Both the position numbers and the translations under genes were made by a program. Of a DNA stretch of 64,000 nucleotides, positions 49,279 to 57,940 are shown in pieces (the stretch's first letter is position 1; every line of letters begins with the position of its first letter). This DNA comes from Streptomyces zagrosensis (GTDB lineage Bacteria; Actinomycetota; Actinomycetes; Streptomycetales; Streptomycetaceae), in assembly GCF_014203645.1 (NCBI RefSeq), contig NZ_JACHJL010000006.1, positions 186,001-250,000 on the forward strand. The letters run 5' to 3'. Under the pieces are notes generated by a model. It had not been told where the DNA came from, made no database searches, and saw only the letters and a program-made list of their open reading frames with translations.

Positions 49279-49467
49279 ATGTTCCACTACGAACTGCACC
49301 AGCTCCGCCAGGACGAGCTGATCCACGAGGCTACTGCCGACCGCCGGGCCCGCGAGGCCACCCGGGGCCGCGCTACCGCCCGGCGATCCGGCGGCGGCGA
49401 AGCGGAGGGGCGGGTGAGTCCACCCAAAGGCCGCCGCGCGGCCCGGCCGCGCCGCGCCACCGCCTGA
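49279..49467 (+). CDS. Small basic protein of actinobacterial type
   Basis: A 62-residue protein: MFHYELHQLRQDELIHEATA followed by an Arg/Ala-rich helix (DRRAREATRGRATARRSGG) and a basic tail. Streptomyces genomes commonly encode short proteins starting (M)FHYELHQLR..ELI; their function is unknown. GGGAG lies 6 nt before the ATG. The high arginine content of the tail could reflect nucleic-acid or membrane contact, but this is conjecture. Confidence 0.7.
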   Translation: MFHYELHQLRQDELIHEATADRRAREATRGRATARRSGGGEAEGRVSPPKGRRAARPRRATA

Positions 49468-50005
49468 CGGGGCCCCTTGACCCGAAGCTCGCCCCGTCGC
49501 CCCGTCGCCCCGTACGAAGCCAACTCACCCCACGGCTTCGTACGGGGCACCCCACGTCCCCTGCCCGCCTACTCCCGCCCTGGCCAGGAGAGCCCTGATG
49601 CGTGCCGACGGTTCGAGGCTTCCTGTCGCGCACTGGGCGGGCGAGTGCCGGCTCCGTGCCCCGTGCCCTGTGTGCGATCTGGCTCCGTGCTCCGTGGCCT
49701 CCGCTCCGTGCCCCGTGCCCCGTGCCCCGTGCTCCGTGGCCTCCGCTCCGTGCTCCGTGCCCCGTGCCCCGTGCCCCGTGCTCCGTACTTCGTGCGGAGC
49801 CACGCCCCTTGCGCCCAGCAGCTCCCCGTTCCGCACCCGAGCTAGCCCCTGCTCATAGGTCTCGCCCCGCACTCAGCCTCTGACCCGCAGGCAGGCGTCC
49901 GGCACTCGCCCCGTGCCCGCACCAGTCACCCGCCCGCCCCGCTGACCGCAGGCCATCCGCCAGCCGCCGCCCGTCCCACCGCCGCCCGGAGGGCTCCCGC
50001 ACTCC
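49468..50005. other. Gap holding heptamer locus D
   Basis: Apart from the repeat array, there are two copies of GCCCCGTCGCCCCGT-like sequence and a CGTACGGGGC palindrome-like element around 49500-49550. No gene is supported. Confidence 0.55.
49653..49792 (-). repeat. Heptamer repeat locus D, GCYCCGT orientation
   Basis: Clean GCCCCGT/GCTCCGT runs are organised in a larger unit: GCTCCGTGGCCTCC, then four to five heptamers, repeated twice (about 49690-49785). It lies upstream of the LAL regulator gene. Confidence 0.88.
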
Positions 50006-53000
50006 ATGACAGGTGAGCCGCCCCGATACCGCCGCGAACTCGGCCCCTCGCCCCTATCGGAGGCCACTAACCGGAGGCCATCCGTGCCCGATACTCAGCC
50101 GCACCCCGCACTTGGGGAGAAGCCGACCCTCGCCCCCCGCGCGAAGCCCGCCCCCGACCCCGAATCGGCGCAGTCCCATTCCGTGGCCCGTACACACCCC
50201 CAGTCGGTGCCGAGCGCGCACCTTCGCTCCGTGCCTCGTGCGGCGCCAGCACCACTCACCCCATCACCACCCGCCCCCGCATCACTCGCACCCCCCGCAC
50301 CCGCCAAAATCGCCGATGCGTTGTCAGACGCCTGTGCGATGCTCAGCTCTGTGCAGACCACGTCCATCAGTCCGGTATTCATCGGCCGCACCGAGGAGCT
50401 GACCGAGCTCACCGGTGCGCTCGTCCGCGCCACGGCTCAAGAACCCCAGGCGTTGCTCATCGGTGGCGAGGCTGGGGTGGGCAAGACGCGGCTCGTCGAG
50501 GAGTTCCTGACCGCGGCATGTGCCTCGGGAGCGGTCACGGCACTGGGTGGGTGCGTAGAGATCGGCGTGGACGGGCTCCCGTTTGCGCCGGTTTCCACCG
50601 TACTGCGCGCCTTGCGGCGGCGGCTTGGGGACGAGCTCGATCAGGCCGCCGCGGGGCAGGAGGGCGAGTTGGCCCGCCTGCTGCCCGAGTTGGGGGAGAC
50701 CGCCCCCGAATCGCGGGACGAGGACGGCAGGGCCCGCCTCTTCGAGCTGACCGCCCGGCTCCTTGAGCGCCTCGCCGCCGAGCGCACGCTCGTGATCACC
50801 ATCGAAGACCTGCACTGGGCCGATCGTTCCACCCGCGAGCTCCTCAGCTACCTCTTTCGTTCCGTGCAGCACGCGCGGCTGGTCATCGTCGCCACCTACC
50901 GCTCCGACGACATTCACCGCCGCCACCCGCTACGTCCCTTCCTCGCCGAGATCGACCGCATGCGCACCGTGCCCCGCATCGAACTGGCGCGCTTCAACCG
51001 CGCCGAGGTGCGCGCGCAGATCGCCGGCATCTACGGAACCGAGCCCGACCGGCACCTGGTGGACCGGGTCTTTCAACGCACTGACGGCAACGCCTTCTTC
51101 GTTGAGGAAATCACGCACAGCATCCACGACGGTTGCCAGTCCGGGCTCAGCGAAACGCTGCGCGATCTCCTGCTGGTGCGCGTTGAGGCGCTGCCCGAGG
51201 ACACCCAGCGGACGATCCGCATCGTGGCGGAGGGCGGATCACGTGTGGAGCACGGGCTGCTCGCCGCCGTCGCCAGGCTCAGCGAGGACGATCTCATCGA
51301 GGCGCTGCGTGGCGCTGTCGGGGCCAACATCCTGCTGCCAACGGACGACGACAACGGCTACCGCTTCCGGCATGCCCTGGTCCGCGAGGCCGTCACCGAC
51401 GACCTGCTGCCCGGCGAGCGCACGCGCCTCAACCGGCGGTACGCCACCGCGCTTGAGGCCGACCCCGGGCTCGTACGGGACGACGAGTACGAGGCGCGGT
51501 TGGCCAGTTACTGGTACCACGCACACGATCCGGCCAAGGCCCTGCCCGCCGTCCTCGCTGCCTCCGTCAAGGCCCGTCGCCGCCACGCCTACGCCGAGCA
51601 GTTGCGACTCCTCGAACGGGCCATGGAGCTGTGGGAGGACACGCCGCAGGACGTCAGGACGGCGCAGCGGCCGATGGACGAGGCAGGCGCCTACCCGGCC
51701 TGCGGTGCATGCGATGACGACGCGCTACGCCTGATGGACCTGCTCGCCGAGGTGGTGATGGCCGCCCACCTGTCCGGGCAGCGGGAGCGAGCGTTGGCCA
51801 TCACCAAGCGCGCGCTGCGCATGATCGACGAGAGCCAAGACCCGTTGCGGGCCGCGTGGTTTTGGACCCAGCGCTCAAAAATCATGGAGGGATTGGCGCG
51901 TGGCAACGGCTGGGCGGAACTCAGCCGAGCTCAGGAACTGGTGCGCGGGCTACCGCCTTCGGTGGTGCACGCGGACGTGCTCGCCGCGGCGGCGGGTTGG
52001 CTCGCTGTGCACGAGCCTGGGCCCGATAACTTCGTCACCGCCGAGCGGGCCGTGGAACTCGCCCGGTTGGTCGGTGCCGAGGAGCTGGAGTTGCACGCTC
52101 GGGTGACACTCGGCGGCCTGATGATCGACTCCGGCAATGTGGACGGTGGCCTGGCCGAGATGGCCGACGCCGCCGCACGGGGCGTGGCCGGCGGCCACAT
52201 CAGCGTCATTGCCCGCTGTCATGTCAATCTCTCCTCGGCCTTTGAGGGTGTCGGCAGGTCCGCAGAGGCGATTGAGGCGGCACGCGAAGGGGTGCGTACG
52301 GCCAAGGGCTTCGGACTCGTGGACACCAAGGGCTGGACGTTCGGCAACATGGCCGAATCGCTGATATCCCTGGGCCGCTGGGACGAGGCGCTGGAGGCCG
52401 TGGCGGCCACGGAGCGGTTCGCGCAGGGCTCCAAGCCGCGCGGTACGGCCGCCAGCCGGCGTACGCAACTAGCGCTCGACCGCGGCGACTGGCAGACGGC
52501 GCACGAGCAACTTGCCGCCGCACGCGAGTTTTTCGGCAGCCACGCCCCACAGCCGCAGTACACGATCACGTTGGCCCGGCACGGCATCGCGCTGGCCGCG
52601 CACAACGGCGACATCCTGCGGGCCCGCGCCCTCTTGGAAGAGACCCTGGAGGCCGGAATACCAATCGGCACCCAGCGATACGTATGGCAGTTGCTGCTCA
52701 CGGCGGCCACGGCGGAGGCCGATGCGCGCGGCCTACCCGCCGCGGAGCCCGGCAGGGCAGTGGCGCTACGCCGTATCCACACGGCCGCGAAGCGGCTGCC
52801 GCAACCGGTTCCTGTATGGCGAGCGTTCGCCCTCATGGTCGCCGCCGAAGTGCTCCGTGCCGAGGGCCGCGACACGCCTGCGCACTGGAGCGAGGTCGCC
52901 GCCGCATTCGAGCCGCTGGAGCGCCCCTACCAACTCGCACTGGCCCGCTACCGCTGGGCCGAGGCCCGCCTCACTGCGGGCGACACGCCGCCGGTGGCCA

Positions 53001-53806
53001 CCGAGGACGCCGCCGGGGGTGTGGGCTGCACGGCGAGCGTGTGCGACCTCCCCGCTTCGGAGCGGCCCCCGGGCTTGGGCGCCCCGTACGCGACGGAGCC
53101 GGCCCGGGGAAGTTCGTCCGGTGCGGGCGCCGTCTTCCTGCGGGACGCCACCCCCGCCGCCGAACCCGCCGTCGCCGGCACGGCACGCGAACACGCCGCG
53201 GCGCTGCTGGCGCGCGCGTTCGACACGGCCGATCGGCTCGGTGCGTACCCGCTGCGGGAGGGCATCACCCTGCTCGCCGCCCGCGCCCGGCTCACCTTCC
53301 CAGCGCGCCCCGGCGCCGGCCGGCCGGACGCGACCGGTGCCGTCACAGGTGCCACAGGGCGCCGGGCGATCACCGCGGGCGACTCACCGCGCGGGCCGAC
53401 TGGCCGTGCGGCCACCACACCGGGCGCCTCCTCGGAGCGTGGCGGCGGGCCTCCCGCGCCCGCCGTGCCCCGAGTGCCGGGCGCGGCAGACGGAGGCAAA
53501 CGGCCCGGGCGGCGAACGGCACATGCGAACGTGCACCAGGGCGTCGGCGATGCCCTGACCGACATGGAGCCGAGCGCCCCTGACCCGGCCGAGGTCTTCC
53601 GGCTGACGCCGCGCGAGCGCGATGTGCTGCGCCTGGTGGCCGTTGGTCGGAGCAACCGCCAGATAGCCGGGGAGCTGTTCATCTCCCCGAAGACGGCGAG
53701 CGTTCACGTCTCCAACATCTTGGCCAAGCTGGAGGTCTCGGGGCGGGGCGAAGCCGCTGCCCTGGCCCACCGACTGCGCCTGGTGACCCCAGCCGAGTCG
53801 GCGTAG
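50006..53806 (+). CDS. LAL-type (large ATP-binding LuxR family) transcriptional regulator
   Basis: A regulator of up to 1266 residues. A disordered Pro/Ala-rich N-terminus (about 110 residues) is followed by a conserved start at SSVQTTSISPVFIGRTEEL, a STAND ATPase with Walker A GGEAGVGKTRLVEEF (about residue 152) and Walker B LVITIEDLHWADRSTREL. A TPR-like helical region (about 540-1010) follows, then a low-complexity linker (about 1010-1185). The C-terminal LuxR HTH reads LTPRERDVLRLVAVGRSNRQ then IAGELFISPKTASVHVSNIL. Such proteins activate target operons on sensing a ligand. The true start may be the ATG at 50339 near the conserved part. Confidence 0.9.
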   Translation: MTGEPPRYRRELGPSPLSEATNRRPSVPDTQPHPALGEKPTLAPRAKPAPDPESAQSHSVARTHPQSVPSAHLRSVPRAAPAPLTPSPPAPASLAPPAPAKIADALSDACAMLSSVQTTSISPVFIGRTEELTELTGALVRATAQEPQALLIGGEAGVGKTRLVEEFLTAACASGAVTALGGCVEIGVDGLPFAPVSTVLRALRRRLGDELDQAAAGQEGELARLLPELGETAPESRDEDGRARLFELTARLLERLAAERTLVITIEDLHWADRSTRELLSYLFRSVQHARLVIVATYRSDDIHRRHPLRPFLAEIDRMRTVPRIELARFNRAEVRAQIAGIYGTEPDRHLVDRVFQRTDGNAFFVEEITHSIHDGCQSGLSETLRDLLLVRVEALPEDTQRTIRIVAEGGSRVEHGLLAAVARLSEDDLIEALRGAVGANILLPTDDDNGYRFRHALVREAVTDDLLPGERTRLNRRYATALEADPGLVRDDEYEARLASYWYHAHDPAKALPAVLAASVKARRRHAYAEQLRLLERAMELWEDTPQDVRTAQRPMDEAGAYPACGACDDDALRLMDLLAEVVMAAHLSGQRERALAITKRALRMIDESQDPLRAAWFWTQRSKIMEGLARGNGWAELSRAQELVRGLPPSVVHADVLAAAAGWLAVHEPGPDNFVTAERAVELARLVGAEELELHARVTLGGLMIDSGNVDGGLAEMADAAARGVAGGHISVIARCHVNLSSAFEGVGRSAEAIEAAREGVRTAKGFGLVDTKGWTFGNMAESLISLGRWDEALEAVAATERFAQGSKPRGTAASRRTQLALDRGDWQTAHEQLAAAREFFGSHAPQPQYTITLARHGIALAAHNGDILRARALLEETLEAGIPIGTQRYVWQLLLTAATAEADARGLPAAEPGRAVALRRIHTAAKRLPQPVPVWRAFALMVAAEVLRAEGRDTPAHWSEVAAAFEPLERPYQLALARYRWAEARLTAGDTPPVATEDAAGGVGCTASVCDLPASERPPGLGAPYATEPARGSSSGAGAVFLRDATPAAEPAVAGTAREHAAALLARAFDTADRLGAYPLREGITLLAARARLTFPARPGAGRPDATGAVTGATGRRAITAGDSPRGPTGRAATTPGASSERGGGPPAPAVPRVPGAADGGKRPGRRTAHANVHQGVGDALTDMEPSAPDPAEVFRLTPRERDVLRLVAVGRSNRQIAGELFISPKTASVHVSNILAKLEVSGRGEAAALAHRLRLVTPAESA

Positions 53807-53916
53807 CAATCTCGCCCCGACCGGCCATCGCCCACGCCGGCGTACGGGGCGGCAGCGGCAGCGGCAACAACGGAAGGCACTCGCGCACACCACTGACGCA
53901 TGGCACCGGCGAGGCG

Positions 53917-55113
53917 TCAGGTCACCTTCAGCCGGAGGATGCGGTCGTCCTGGCTGCCTGGGTCGCCTCGTCCATCCGTATTGCTCGTGGTCACCAGCAG
54001 GGTGCCGTCGTCGGCGGCCTCTACGGTGCGAAGCCGGCCGTACTTACCGACGAAGAACTCCTGCGGTGTGCCCGCCGGCCGGGTGCCATTCAGCGGGATG
54101 CGCCATAGGCGCTCGCCGCCCAGCGCGGCCATCCACACAGAGCCGTTCACGATGGCGATACCGCTGGGTGAGGCGTCAGCGGTCTTCCACTGCTCCACCG
54201 GGGCAACGAGACCTTGTGCCGTGAACTCGTCCTCCTCTCCCTTGCCCTCGACCTCGGGCCAGCCGTAGTTGCCGTCCGGCTTGATCAAGTTCAGTTCGTC
54301 CCAGGTGTCCTGGCCGAACTCCGAGGCCCACAGCCGCTTGTTCTTGTCCCACGCCAGGCCCTGCACATTGCGGTGTCCGTAGGAGTAGACGACCGAATCG
54401 GCCGAGGGATTGCCGTCCGCCGGCTGTCCGTCTGGTGTCATGCGCAGGATCTTGCCCCCGAGCGACTCCTTGTCCTGGGCGAGCCCGCGGTCCCCGCTCT
54501 CACCCGTGCCCACGTACAGCATCTTGTCCGGGCCGAAGGCGATCCGCCCGCCGTTGTGGACGGTGCCCTTGGGGATGCCCTTGAGGATCGTGTCCGGCGC
54601 GCCCAACTGCTGCCCCGCAGGCCGCTTCTCGTCGTACATCATGCGGGCGACACGGTTGTCCGACTCGGTCGTGAAGTACGCGTAGACCATGCGATCCGCG
54701 CCAAAGGTGGGGGAGACGGCGAGGCCGAGAAGGCCACCCTCCCCACGAGGTGAGGCGCCGGCCACCGCACCGAGTTCGGTCTTCTTGCCATCGTCCGCGC
54801 CCACCCGGAACACCTTTCCGGTGTCGCGCGAGGCGACCAGGAGATCGCCGTCGGACAACTCGACGAGACCCCACGGCGTGTTCAGCTTCTGCGCCACCGT
54901 GGCGACCACCTTGGCGGTGCCCTTCTTGGGCGCTGCGGAGGAGGAGGTGGAGGAGGAGGGGGCGCTGGCCGATGGCGAGCCCGAGTTGGTACCGGATTTC
55001 GACGGGGCCCGCGGCCCGATCCGCGGCCCGTTGCCGCCGCCGTCGTCCGAGCAGCCGGATACGAACAGCAGCGTGGCCGCGGCGAACAAGGCGGTGGCAC
55101 CGGTGCGTTGCAC
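53917..55113 (-). CDS. PQQ-type sugar dehydrogenase lipoprotein (GDH/sorbosone dehydrogenase family)
   Basis: A 398-residue exported lipoprotein. The signal peptide ends LLFVSGC (cysteine 21), followed by a Ser/Thr-rich tether. The mature six-bladed beta-propeller has LNTPWGLVELSDGDLLVASR, GEGGLLGLAVSPTF, GTVHNGGRIAFGPDKMLYVG, YGHRNVQGLAWD and SEFGQDTWDELNLI, which are the GSDH signatures including the catalytic His region and calcium/PQQ ligands. It would oxidise an extracellular aldose or similar sugar; whether PQQ is available in this organism is unclear. GTG start with GAGAGGAATCC upstream. Confidence 0.9.
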   Translation of the reverse strand: MQRTGATALFAAATLLFVSGCSDDGGGNGPRIGPRAPSKSGTNSGSPSASAPSSSTSSSAAPKKGTAKVVATVAQKLNTPWGLVELSDGDLLVASRDTGKVFRVGADDGKKTELGAVAGASPRGEGGLLGLAVSPTFGADRMVYAYFTTESDNRVARMMYDEKRPAGQQLGAPDTILKGIPKGTVHNGGRIAFGPDKMLYVGTGESGDRGLAQDKESLGGKILRMTPDGQPADGNPSADSVVYSYGHRNVQGLAWDKNKRLWASEFGQDTWDELNLIKPDGNYGWPEVEGKGEEDEFTAQGLVAPVEQWKTADASPSGIAIVNGSVWMAALGGERLWRIPLNGTRPAGTPQEFFVGKYGRLRTVEAADDGTLLVTTSNTDGRGDPGSQDDRILRLKVT

Positions 55114-55564
55114 GGCGGATTCCTCTCACTGAGTATGAGCCACTGGCCGGCATCGGCCACTGGGGCAGGCACGGGTATGACATGCCTGGCTACGGCACTG
55201 GTTTCTTATACACCGTGAGGCACGAGAATCAGGGCGCGCCAACCTCCCCCACCTCAAACCTCAAGCCGCCTCCTCCACCCCGCCACCCGAAACCCGCGCC
55301 CCGTCGTATTTCCTGGGGCCCCATGGCTCCGTGCCCCGTGCCCCGTGCCCCGTCAGGCCTCCGTGCTCCGTGCCTCGTTGGGCCGTGCCCCGTGCTCGGT
55401 CAGGCGCCCCGCACCGCCTCACAGCACCGCACCGCCGCATGGCCAAGCATCAGCAGAAACGTACGTCGCGCTACCTGCCGACCTCCCTGTGGCCGCCGTG
55501 CGCCGGCGCGAGTTCTCGTCAGGCGGTGCGCGCGGAGGCTTGGGGCGGGGCGCCCGCCGACGTG
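55114..55564. other. Gap holding heptamer locus E
   Basis: No gene is seen in the 450 bp between two minus-strand genes. The array at 55322-55410 is described separately. The rest is non-repetitive GC-rich DNA. Confidence 0.55.
55322..55410 (-). repeat. Heptamer repeat locus E, GCYCCGT orientation
   Basis: GCTCCGT followed by three GCCCCGT heptamers, then CAGGCCTCCGT, GCTCCGT, GCCTCGT and degenerate copies to about 55410. It is the shortest and most diverged of the five arrays. Confidence 0.75.
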
Positions 55565-56584
55565 TCAGTCCCAGGAACCGCGGGCGGGCGGTAGGGCGGC
55601 GATTTCCGCCAGGTCGTCCTCGGTGAGGGAGAGTCGCTGAGCCCGCGCGTTCTCCGTGACCCAACGTTCTTTCTTCGCCCCGGGAATCGGCACCACGTGC
55701 CGTCCGCGCGTGAGCAACCAGGCCAGCGCCACCTGAGCCGCCGTGGCCTCGTGGCGCTGCGCCACCCTGCGCAGGCCCGCGACGATCGGCTGGTTGGCGG
55801 CCATCATTTCTGCCGTGAAGCGCGGATGCCGGGCTCGTATGTCATCGGGCTCAAAACCCTGGCCAGGAGTCAGCGTGCCGCTGAGGAAACCATTCCCCAG
55901 CGGCATGGCCGCGAGGAAGCCGACGCCGCGCGAGGCACACCACGGCACGAGAGTTTCCAGCGCCTCTGGTGACCACACCGACAGCTCGGCCTGTACACAA
56001 CTCACCGGAAATACCTGCTGGACCCGCTCAAGCTGGCGGATGGTCGCATCGTGAAGCCGGGCCGATGCCGGCGCGCCCGCGCGTGCTCCGGCGCGTCGCA
56101 GTTGGCCACGCGCCCCTACGGCGCACAGGCCCAATGACCGCACCTTTCCCGCCGCAACCAGCTCTGCCATGGCCCCCCAGGTCTCCTCGATAGGAACCTC
56201 GGGGTCGGCGCGGTGTAGTTGGTAGAGGTCTATCCGGTCGGTCTGCAACCGCCGCAGTGAGGCGTCACAGGCTCGCTTCACATAGCCGGGACGGCCGTTG
56301 GCGACGATGTGCTGTTCGCCGACGAGCAGCCCGCACTTGGTGGAGACGAAGGCGGTTGCCCGTCGTTCCTTGAGCACTCGGCCGATGAGCAGTTCATTGG
56401 TGAACGGCCCATACATATCGGCGGTGTCCAGGAGGCTGACGCCTTGGTCGAGCGCGGCGTGCACGGTGCGCAACGAGCCGTCACCGCTCTGCTGGGAGCT
56501 GCTGTACGCCCAGCTCATGGGCATGCAGCCGAGGCCGATCGCGCCCACCGACAGCGCCCCCGCGCCAATTGTCCTGCGCTCCAC
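55565..56584 (-). CDS. Aldo/keto reductase
   Basis: A 339-residue NADPH-dependent reductase of the AKR superfamily. RTIGAGALSVGAIGLGCMPM starts the barrel. The catalytic tetrad is visible as Asp in LLDTADMYG (with Tyr), Lys in FVSTKCG and His in LYQLHRADP. PIPGAKKERWVTENARAQ binds the cofactor phosphate. There is an unusual Arg/Ala-rich insert (RGQLRRAGARAGAPASA) after the sixth strand, which might affect substrate binding. The GTG at 56584 is chosen for a GGGAGGGG site about 11 nt upstream. It diverges from the hydroxyacid dehydrogenase gene. Confidence 0.92.
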   Translation of the reverse strand: MERRTIGAGALSVGAIGLGCMPMSWAYSSSQQSGDGSLRTVHAALDQGVSLLDTADMYGPFTNELLIGRVLKERRATAFVSTKCGLLVGEQHIVANGRPGYVKRACDASLRRLQTDRIDLYQLHRADPEVPIEETWGAMAELVAAGKVRSLGLCAVGARGQLRRAGARAGAPASARLHDATIRQLERVQQVFPVSCVQAELSVWSPEALETLVPWCASRGVGFLAAMPLGNGFLSGTLTPGQGFEPDDIRARHPRFTAEMMAANQPIVAGLRRVAQRHEATAAQVALAWLLTRGRHVVPIPGAKKERWVTENARAQRLSLTEDDLAEIAALPPARGSWD

Positions 56585-56647
56585 CTGCCCGAACCCCTCC
56601 CGTTCCCAAGCCCCCAACGTAACGTCTGCGTGCCGGCGCCTTTCGCA

Positions 56648-56653
56648 TAGCCT
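56648..56653 (+). promoter_or_regulatory. -10 element for leaderless hydroxyacid dehydrogenase gene
   Basis: TAGCCT ends 6 nt before the ATG at 56660, consistent with a leaderless transcript. Confidence 0.5.
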
Positions 56654-56659
56654 CCAGTC

Positions 56660-57622
56660 ATGCCTGCATACGACAGCGAATCCGCCCGCCCTTTGGTGTG
56701 GCTGCCCGTGCCCCCCGATGAGATCGACGGCCTGCCGCAGAGCCTGGAGTACGCCTTCTGGGACGCGGAGCAGGACTATCCGACGGACCCGGCCCGCTGT
56801 GTGTTCTATGGCGTTCCCTATATGAAGGGTGCGGACCCCGTCGTGCGCCCCTTGCTCCAGATGCCGAACGTACGCGTCCTACAGACGCTCACCGCGGGCA
56901 TCGACTACCTGGAGGCCAGCCTGCCTACGCTGCCGTCCGGCGCGCAGCTGTGCAATGCGCGGGGCGTGCACGATGCGAGCACAGCCGAGCTCGCCCTGGC
57001 CCTCACGCTGGCTGCGCTGCGTGACATCCCGGGGTTCGTTCGTGACCAGGATGCCGAGCGTTGGAACACCGGTTTCCGGCCAGCGCTTGCCGACCGTTCC
57101 GTGTTGATTGTCGGATACGGTGCGATCGGCGCGGCCATCGAAGACCGGCTCACACCCTTTGAGTGTGCGCGGGTGGCGCGCGTCGCGCGCTCCGCCCGCG
57201 AGTCCGAGCGCGGGCCCGTGCATCCACTCGCCGCCCTGCCCGATCTGCTGCCCGATGCGGACGTGGTGATGTTGGCCCTGCCGCTCACGTCGGCCACTCG
57301 GTCCCTGGTCAACGGCGGTTTCCTGGGGCGGATGAAGGACGGTGCGCTGCTGGTGAACGTGGCCCGCGGTGCGATCGTGGACACCGACGCCCTGCTCGCC
57401 GAGGTCACAACGGGGCGGTTGTGCGCCGCGCTCGATGTCACTGACCCTGAACCGCTGCCGGTGGGTCACCCGTTGTGGCACGCTCCAGGAGTCCTCATCA
57501 CCCCGCACGTGGGTGGTCCCTCCTCAGCCTTCATGCCACGCGTCAAGCGACTGCTCCGAGACCAACTGCACCGATTCGCAGCCGGAGATCCGCTGCGCAA
57601 TGTGGTCATCACGGCTGGCTGA
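56660..57622 (+). CDS. D-isomer-specific 2-hydroxyacid dehydrogenase
   Basis: A 320-residue NAD(P)-dependent oxidoreductase. VLIVGYGAIGAAIEDRL is the GxGxxG nucleotide motif. Catalytic residues follow the family order: Arg in LVNVARGAIVDTDALL, Glu in ALDVTDPEPLP (Asp-x-x-x-x-Glu region) and His in LITPHVGGPSSA. The N-terminal catalytic-domain strand carries TLTAGIDYL. The substrate is unknown; glyoxylate or hydroxypyruvate are common in the family. Confidence 0.94.
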   Translation: MPAYDSESARPLVWLPVPPDEIDGLPQSLEYAFWDAEQDYPTDPARCVFYGVPYMKGADPVVRPLLQMPNVRVLQTLTAGIDYLEASLPTLPSGAQLCNARGVHDASTAELALALTLAALRDIPGFVRDQDAERWNTGFRPALADRSVLIVGYGAIGAAIEDRLTPFECARVARVARSARESERGPVHPLAALPDLLPDADVVMLALPLTSATRSLVNGGFLGRMKDGALLVNVARGAIVDTDALLAEVTTGRLCAALDVTDPEPLPVGHPLWHAPGVLITPHVGGPSSAFMPRVKRLLRDQLHRFAAGDPLRNVVITAG

Positions 57623-57831
57623 AACGCACCGAAGCCACACCCGGAATCCACACTTCCGGCACACTGCGAAATCGCGTGATTGCTGACTGTGCTGACAATG
57701 CCGCTATTGGTCACGCTGTGTAGATGAGGTATGTCCCTGAGTGACCAACCTGGTGTATCGTCCGGAACGGGGACCCGCGCCACGTATCACATGGCGTGCG
57801 TGAAGGACAGGAACCGAGGGGGGCGACGGGC

Positions 57832-57940
57832 GATGTACGGCCAATGGATGAACAACCCGACGCGGCTCACGCGTCAACCACCACACCGCTTCGCGAGCCG
57901 CGGCGAGGCGAGGCGCGAGCTGATGGCGGTGGCATCGTGA
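57832..57940 (+). CDS. Possible upstream ORF coupled to the PAS-GGDEF gene
   Basis: A 35-codon frame, MYGQWMNNPTRLTRQPPHRF...ELMAVAS, whose TGA overlaps the GTG start of the GGDEF gene (GTGA). AGGGGGG precedes its ATG by about 9 nt, a better ribosome-binding site than any for the main gene's longer frames. By my count about 80% of its third codon positions are G or C, against about 61% for the main frame read through the same bases. That supports translation of this frame here. It may act as a coupling peptide. It could instead reflect a frameshift in the gene start. Confidence 0.4.
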
